Below are positions 57,651-64,000 of a stretch of DNA of 64,000 nucleotides, piece after piece. The notes beneath the pieces are model-generated. The model searched no databases, was not told the DNA's origin, and was given only the letters and a program-made list of their open reading frames with translations. The position numbers and the translations under genes were made by a program. The first letter of the stretch is position 1, and every line of letters begins with the position of its first letter. The stretch comes from Pararge aegeria (taxonomy: Eukaryota > Arthropoda > Insecta > Lepidoptera > Nymphalidae): the NCBI RefSeq assembly GCF_905163445.1, contig NC_053181.1, forward strand, positions 930,001 through 994,000, in the 5' to 3' direction.

Positions 57651-60639
57651 ACATTTTTAAAGCATAGATTTGCTTAATAATATTGAGAATTATCTGAATA
57701 TGGACAATACAATTAAAGACTGTGTGCGGGCAGCCTTAGAGAGACTAAAGATCACTGGTTTTTATAGGCATAACACTGACCGACTGACTTAGTATTTAAT
57801 TATTACTGTAATTATGACTGTATTTCTAGTTAAAAGAAAAAGTATTGTTTAAATTATCCAAACGGACCATCTAACGCATTACGGTAGGTAAGTAAATAGA
57901 ATCATAAAAGATTATACTTCTTATCGGTGTCACTTGCAAAAATAAAAACAATGAGATAACAACAATTAATGTAATGTGTTGCCGGCGAGGATCCATAGTG
58001 TCAAAAGTCGACACAAGTTATAGGTCAACAATAACTTTCCTTATTTTCCAATTAACTTATTTATTGCAATTATGTTTGTTGCAATTTCGCTGCTACAAAA
58101 ACTTGAAAGTTTCTATCTTAAAAAGCTATGGGACTAAATATTCATCGGTTATGATTTGTGAACACGTTTTAATATCATATAATCACTATCTAAATGGAGT
58201 ATGCATATTATTGTCAACTAACCGTTCTTATCAACACATTTCTTTGGCTTATTTTCGACTATACGCTACTCATAAATGGGGTCTAAGATTCGATCAATAC
58301 ATTTATTGATTGTCAACTCACCGTGATAAAATAAAAATAGCATCATTCTGGCGCTGTTTCCCATGTAGGGAGGGGGGTTAACATTAAATCAGACTTTCGC
58401 GCTTTTAAAAGTGATCAGAGGGCTTGCTATATTTGCTACTATTATTTTAATCAAGCTCTTGTCTTAAAATTATAATAAAATTAATTAAGTTTTAATTGTT
58501 ATAATAAAGGATTTTTTTTGTTTATTTGCTTTAATAATCAATCGGAGTTCACTACAATACACCGAATAACCACGAAGGATACAGAATTTACCATGAATTG
58601 GTAGTATGGAAAAACGGTAAGGCTGCCCACACACAGGCAATATTATTGACCACATAAATAGTGATAATATTAAAAAAAAAATACTTATTTAGTCATAATA
58701 TGTTGACAATATGCAGAATATTGTCAGTTTAAAATTCTAAATTAAAAAAAAAACAATATTCGTTTATTTCAATTGGGCATAAGAAGATACTCAGCAGTTA
58801 CTCTTTTCCTACATCATCTTTCAAAAATACTGAAGTGTGTGTGGGGAGCCTTAGAAGGTATGAACGAGGTACGGATCTGGAATTAACATTTTCATCGTCC
58901 TTCGAGATTCAGTGTTTTCTGAGCTCACATGTTTTTAGACAGTAGAACGATTCTACTTGTATAGCTTGAATAAAATAAGTTGCTACCTACTTGATTTATG
59001 TTATAATCAGTTTCTTGTGAGTACGGTGGTTATCGCGTCGATGTTATTGAACATGTTAACATTAATTGTTGCATATTTTTATTTGCGATATCTGCTATTA
59101 ATAGTGTATTTTAGGAAAACAGCTATGGCGTGATGCCAATAAATAAGCAACATTCGTAAAGCAAGTACAAAAATGTAATAAATCGCATTTACTCGTATTT
59201 TGGTCAGATGTTTTTGAAGAAATACATATTATTACTTATTTTTGCTTGCGATGTGGTTTTTAAAAATAATAATTATGTTATCATCATTACTTTTCTTCCG
59301 TAAATTATGATGTCAGGGTTTTCCGGGAATTATTATTTTGGATAACGGATTTTAAAATATTATATGTTTTTTTCTATTTAAAAATAATGATAAAATAAAT
59401 GGCAACTGTGAGTCTTTATTAGTGGACTGTGGTGTCCGCCCTTTTTAAAAGAAACGCATTAATAGTTAGGAATTTTGTTAACAAAGGTTTGAAAAAAAAC
59501 TATTCTAAGCAGATAAATAATTTGATTTTCCTGTAAAAAAATATACACTAACTTTTGCCCCCGACATTGTCTGCGTTTTTTTGTCTGTTTCAAGCATATT
59601 TTAAAGTCGCTTATTCTTGTAAAATAATCGGGTAGTTTTTAAATAGTACTTTTTTAGTTAAGTTTTGTTCAGGTGTCAAATATGAACTCGCAATAACTAA
59701 AAAAATTTAAATTTATTTAGCAGATTTTTTTATTATTTATTTATATATAGGGTAGTTACTCTTGATGATCGAACTATTTATTTGAATAAGATAATTCTTA
59801 TTAAAATAAATACTGCGATACTAATGTAACCCTCTTATGTTTTTACCGGCAACTATGATATTTTCCCTAACGGACTTTTTGTAGGTAAAAATGAGCACTT
59901 TAAACTACATAATTTTTATGTATCATCAATAGTTTTGCAAAGTTATGAATTTTAAAGGCAAAATTTTGTTACTTTACATTATTGCAATTTTCGTAAGGAT
60001 CTCCAGTTGGCGCTGAAATGGTTAAAATCGGTCCAGTAATTTTGGAGCCTATTTGGTATAAACAAACCAACAAAAACATGTTTCTTCTTTATAATATTGG
60101 TATAGATAACATAGAAACATACAAAATATGATTCCCAAAATATTCTGTTGGCCGCATTTTAAAATAACGTTCCCATTTGACAGTTGATAGATGTGGTATT
60201 ACTTTGTTCCCTTAATATAAATACCGTCACCAAAACTATTTATTTCAATTTTTTTTTTTTGACATTTTACGAACTTAAAAATACTTCTAGGATAGTTCCA
60301 CTATTCTCATGGTGATTTAAAACCAAGAATTCGATTCTACCGTCACACATTTTTTTGTGAGTTTTTTTTTTATTTTAACTATTTTTCAATCTAGTTGAAC
60401 ATTATCAAAAAGCCATTCAAAATTTTATAAAGCGTAAAGGGTTAATTTTTTCATTTTGGTAACAGGAAAAAAACTATTGATTTCAGTTCATGTTCGATGC
60501 CCGCTTGTATTATTGCAATTTCATTCTTTATACCTACACGAAAATTACCAAACCTATGCTTCTCATATTCCATGGGAAATTCAAGACATTTTTCTTTTTC
60601 TAGTGTTAATTGACTGAACAAACCAGATGATAAGTGAAA
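57651..60639. other. AT-rich intergenic, nothing recognised
   Basis: About 3 kb with long A/T runs and no coding frame of interest. The 111-codon plus-strand frame at 57974-58309 has no recognisable similarity and is AT-driven. A LINE-like scrap ('attcgtttatttcaattggg' reverse motif) lies near 58756. Confidence 0.45.
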
Positions 60640-60800
60640 TGTAGAGCAACACTTCGCAGGGTATACCAGGAACAAGTCCTGCAACGTGCCACCCTGTTTC
60701 AATAAACCTGAGGCGTAGGTGTTAATCCTCATGTGCATGTGATTACATTCCTTGCCACCATTGCTACGCTCCATTCCTTTCGGAGCGGAGCGTTGCAATG
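60640..60800 (+). repeat. Dispersed retroelement fragment
   Basis: 'gtagagcaacacttcgcagg', 'gttaatcctcatgtgcatgt' and 'ccttgccaccattgctacgc' match the family above. The 115-codon minus-strand frame (60451-60798) is mostly antisense to it and is not called a gene. Confidence 0.5.
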
Positions 60801-61640
60801 TTGCTTGACAGTATTCCCAAGACGTTATACCTAATACAAAAAAGTATCATATTTAAAAGTACCCTAAAAGATTAACTTAACGCATGATTATCCGTAACCT
60901 TAAAAACAAATCCAAACATAACCTAAACTATCCACACGTACAATGGTTTCAGACCAACCAAGTGCGGTAACGGTCCAGGAACAGAAGAAGAATATGAAGA
61001 ACCTAAACTATAATAATGGCATGATAAATAGCTCGGAGTCAATGTGAGGGAGATGGATGGAGCTAGCTCGAGTATCTCTACATGATCAAATCATAACTGA
61101 GGAGATCCGTAGAGGAAAGAAATTCGTCGACATCTCCTTTGGCGCTACATTCTTGTCAGAGTGGTCGTGGTCATCATGGAGTGAAGCTTGAAGTTTGGAG
61201 CTGTAGAACACAGGCAGAAGACAAAAATTATATCTCCTGACAGGGGACATAATTAACGTGTCCACCTGCTAAAGCACTGTAACATGGAATAGGAAAAGTT
61301 TACCCCCGTTTATAATTAGCCATATATTATTTGGATATTATTTCCACATGTGCGCCAATGCTCTGAGATTTGATAAAGCTGTGAGAGAAGATAAATTATT
61401 GTCATATTTTCTTTGGGGATTTAACTGTATCCTCGTCATGCTAGCCGTGCTGATGTTATTAAGATTTCGCCACTTTTTTTACTGGCAGATAGACTGGTGC
61501 ACGCACTCATTCGAGGGACCGCCCACAGCTAAATTGCCTTGATCAGTCCATCGCATGGGCGACCTATCGCGCTCTCTTGTGCTTTCCACCTTGAACTGCA
61601 CAACAAGACGGTCTATGGAATGGATTCCAAGGATTAAAAG
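60801..61640. other. Intergenic with LINE-like scraps
   Basis: 61030-61200 ('agatggatggagctagctcg', 'atccgtagaggaaagaaattcg') resembles a decayed LINE coding region in broken frames. Nothing else is recognised. Confidence 0.35.
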
Positions 61641-61649
61641 TTAAACAAA

Positions 61650-61860
61650 ATTCGAAGCTGAAGTGGCAATGCGCGGGCCAAATAGCTCGGAGAACTGATG
61701 GACATTGGGTTAGGTGGCGAACCTGCACTAGTAAACGCAGCTTTGTTGAACCTCCCTGATCCGTTTGTGTCGTCTGCCCGTGGAGTGTGGATTCGCGAAA
61801 AACCGATCTACAAAAGAATCTGTTCAGTAGTTGACGTCCATCGGCTGATATGATTATGAA
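61650..61860 (+). repeat. RTE-like LINE 3'-end fragment
   Basis: 'gaagctgaagtggcaatgcg', 'gttaggtggcgaacctgcac', 'tagtaaacgcagctttgttg' and 'gttgacgtccatcggctgat' parallel 37920-38150. Confidence 0.6.
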
Positions 61861-61979
61861 AACAAAATAAAACGGATGGTGGCTTAAAGATCAACGAGCA
61901 CCAACAACTGGGTTTCACCGGACCTACATGCAAGCATTAAATGTCCATTCAACATCAGCATTATCAAATATTAATTCAA

Positions 61980-62155
61980 TAGCAGCCTACTGCAGGGCCT
62001 GAGTCTCGTCTCCGAATTAAAAGGGGCTTATGCCGAAGTCTACCACGCTGGCCAAGTCGGATTGATCGACTTGACACGCCTTTCAGAACTTAGAGCACTG
62101 TCTCGGAGGTTTCCTCACGATGTTTTCCTTCACAGTTACGCAAGTGATATCTCAA
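61980..62155 (-). repeat. Family R copy
   Basis: 'cctactgcagggcctgagtc', 'gccgaagtctaccacgctgg', 'ctcggaggtttcctcacgat' and 'gttttccttcacagttacgc' are reverse family-R motifs, nearly full length. Confidence 0.72.
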
Positions 62156-63086
62156 TTATAATATAAATTAACAAACGCATAATATGCTGTATCTTATATG
62201 CAATATGCATGTTACTATTTAAACACATTTTATAATAAGTATTTATTACTAAGAAAAATAAAGCTACCGACCAACGCAAAAAAATTACTCATTTAAAAAT
62301 TACTACTGCTTTCTTTTAAATCAAAAAATAATCTAATTTCTCTCTAATTTCTTTTATTATTAATCAATAATAATATTTGAATATGTTATAATCTTGTTTT
62401 TAATCGTTACCATAAAATAAAACGCTTTAGAATAAGACGCAATATCAACATGTAGTATTACCAATACCAACGAACGTTGGTTTTCCAACGCTGAAAATTA
62501 ACTTACGCACACAATAATCAATACACGCGGCTTTACAAAATATCTACGAATAAATAAAATTCGCAAGGTTGAACACATGTTTGACTTTCACTATTTAGAA
62601 TTTGCACAGGTTTAGTTTAGTTTAGTTTTTATATCATGGTTGATATTCCTATGCCGCATCACAAAAATGAGGAAGCACACTTTTCACTTTTGCCAAATTC
62701 ACAGGTGGACCAGAGTCAAAGTTACCAAAAACCCAAACATCCAATTGTCAACGAAATAAAGTTATTAATTGAATTTTGAACTAATGCAATAGCGTTAATA
62801 ATCCCCGTATTTTTTTCACAATACCAATTGAGTATAGTACCTACGCGGTATTGATTCAAAGAGTTTATTAAACAATTTAAATTAAGTGGTATAGGCTCTT
62901 CGATGACCGCATCCTATAATACTTGGCATACCAAAAAATATAAGGCTATAATAACACATACCTCTTGCAACCAGAAGCACTATAAAATTTGTATTAGATA
63001 TTTAAATACTGCTGAACATTTACAATAACCAGTAAATGCAAAAGTTCATTAACCTTTACCGTGAAACCACAAACAAAAAACTCCCG
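62156..63086. other. AT-rich intergenic, nothing recognised
   Basis: No supported feature. Confidence 0.5.
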
Positions 63087-63245
63087 GTTACAGAAAATGC
63101 GTCTTACTTCAACGAAAGATGCGATGGAAATGGCTACCTCATATCTATTTATAAACGGCCCGAGTAGCGACGCGACGCGGCGAAGCCACAAGTACAAAGT
63201 CTGCAGAACGGAATTGTGTGAGAGAGATAGTTGTTGTTTGGTTTC
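63087..63245 (+). repeat. Diverged direct repeat, copy 1
   Basis: 'cagaaaatgcgtcttacttc', 'gatgcgatggaaatg', 'cgagtagcgacgcgacgcgg' and 'gagagagatag' are paralleled in order at 63788-63945 (~700 bp away). It is GC-richer than its surroundings; no coding homology is seen on either strand. Confidence 0.6.
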
Positions 63246-63787
63246 GCTCACTGTGTCTTATAGGTTTATCATATATTTAAAACTCCAAGACTACATTTCT
63301 ATAGCGGCCATTTTGAAATTGTTTAAGCTCACATTACAAAAGAAGGAATAAATATCCTGCTTCACCTAGCATTTTACTGAATTAGATGAAATGTAGGTTA
63401 TTCATGAAACTGTAGCACTAATTGCTTGCAGTCTCCATTAAAAAGATCCAACCTTATTCTCCGAAAACTATGGCAAATTGACCCCACATTATATTATAAT
63501 TAATTCAGATATCACATTACAAAAAATTAATAATTTAGTTAAAAAAGTACTGCGATAACGCGTAAGCAATCCAAGTAACTATATTACGAAAAAAAATCAA
63601 AACATTGTTTTTAAAAAGTGAAAATATTTCCATAAAATTAAGAATCCCTTTTTTAAAGCCGTATAAACACTATATCACTCTTAAAACCTACCTTGATCCA
63701 TCCAGCCGCACAATCAAACGATTCACTAAATAATTTTCAGTATTGATTATTTCAAATGCAAAACATCAAATTAAATTGCTTAATTCA
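63246..63787. other. AT-rich spacer between the direct repeats
   Basis: No supported feature. Confidence 0.5.
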
Positions 63788-63945
63788 GAAGATGCGTCTA
63801 ACTTGAACGAGAGATACGACAGCAATGAAAAGTTATTTTTAAACGAAGCGAGTGGTGACGCAGCGCGATCGAATAAAACAGCGATATACATGCGCTATGT
63901 CTGAAGGACACACGGGTATGAGAGAGACAGATAATATGTTGATTG
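63788..63945 (+). repeat. Diverged direct repeat, copy 2
   Basis: 'cagaagatgcgtctaacttg', 'gagatacgacagcaatg', 'gcgagtggtgacgcagcgcg' and 'gagagagacagataat' correspond to copy 1. The element continues toward the window edge. Confidence 0.6.
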
Positions 63946-64000
63946 GGTCCATTTAGTAGGAACTTTTTTTTCTTTTTTCACTACAAGTTAGCCTTTGACT

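Noticed and set aside
57974..58309. 111-codon plus-strand frame
   Set aside because: AT-driven amino-acid content (Tyr/Ser/Leu/Ile) and no recognisable similarity.
60451..60798. 115-codon minus-strand gene
   Set aside because: Its first half is antisense to a dispersed repeat with copies at 39.4 and 57.5 kb, and the second half has no recognisable domain.
62994..63351. Antisense pair of 85- and 96-codon frames
   Set aside because: They overlap the diverged direct repeat on both strands and show no domain.

Overview
The window looks like nuclear DNA of a lepidopteran, probably a nymphalid butterfly (the family is an inference). It is AT-rich and intron-rich, and it carries tRNA-derived SINEs, 5'-truncated LINEs, Helitrons ending in a short hairpin plus CTAG, a mariner, and the 'CGCCATCTAG' repeat scraps common in butterfly assemblies. 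Three host genes can be supported, all on the minus strand. Everything else is intergenic or intronic DNA built largely from repeats. No rRNA, functional tRNA, CRISPR or prokaryotic gene is visible.

Region 1 (1-2892) holds the 5' part of Hey, the Hairy/E(spl)-related bHLH repressor of the Notch pathway. It has a first exon (2702-2892) and the bHLH exon (145-353); the Orange-domain exons lie off the left edge. The intron contains LINE and SINE debris and a short non-autonomous Helitron. The upstream DNA (2.9-4.0 kb) has a CACGTG E-box and a Su(H)-like core. From 4.4 to 12.6 kb the DNA is intergenic: a truncated LINE with a readable reverse transcriptase, SINEs, a GC-rich island with a 14-bp hairpin, and two unrecognised open frames near 11.3-12.4 kb.

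Region 2 (12681-32288) is a complete Brd7-9 gene (BRD7/BRD9 orthologue, a SWI/SNF subunit). It has eleven exons with matching phases and a predicted 563-residue protein carrying a bromodomain and a DUF3512-type region. Its introns hold a ~1.8-kb fold-back element, a G-rich minisatellite beside a splice donor, a 40-bp tandem array, a decayed mariner, several SINEs and a repeat with a hammerhead-like stem-loop.

Region 3 (32.3-53.7 kb) has no recognised host gene. It contains LINE remnants, a MITE with a 10-bp target duplication, a candidate 1.46-kb Helitron with an intact two-exon minus-strand reading frame and many copies of a GGGCGTTA-like motif, a SINE with an internal triplication, a CAG-ended MITE and two large perfect hairpins.

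Region 4 (53730-57349) is a three-exon gene for a 613-residue protein: a short N-terminal domain, a coiled coil, a basic nuclear-localisation stretch and a C-terminal BEN-like domain. From 57.4 to 64 kb I see only AT-rich DNA, repeat fragments and a diverged ~160-bp direct repeat.

Hey and Brd7-9 are both nuclear regulators, but nothing here shows that they act together or are co-regulated. Exon limits were set by reading splice signals and homology by eye, without transcripts or database searches.
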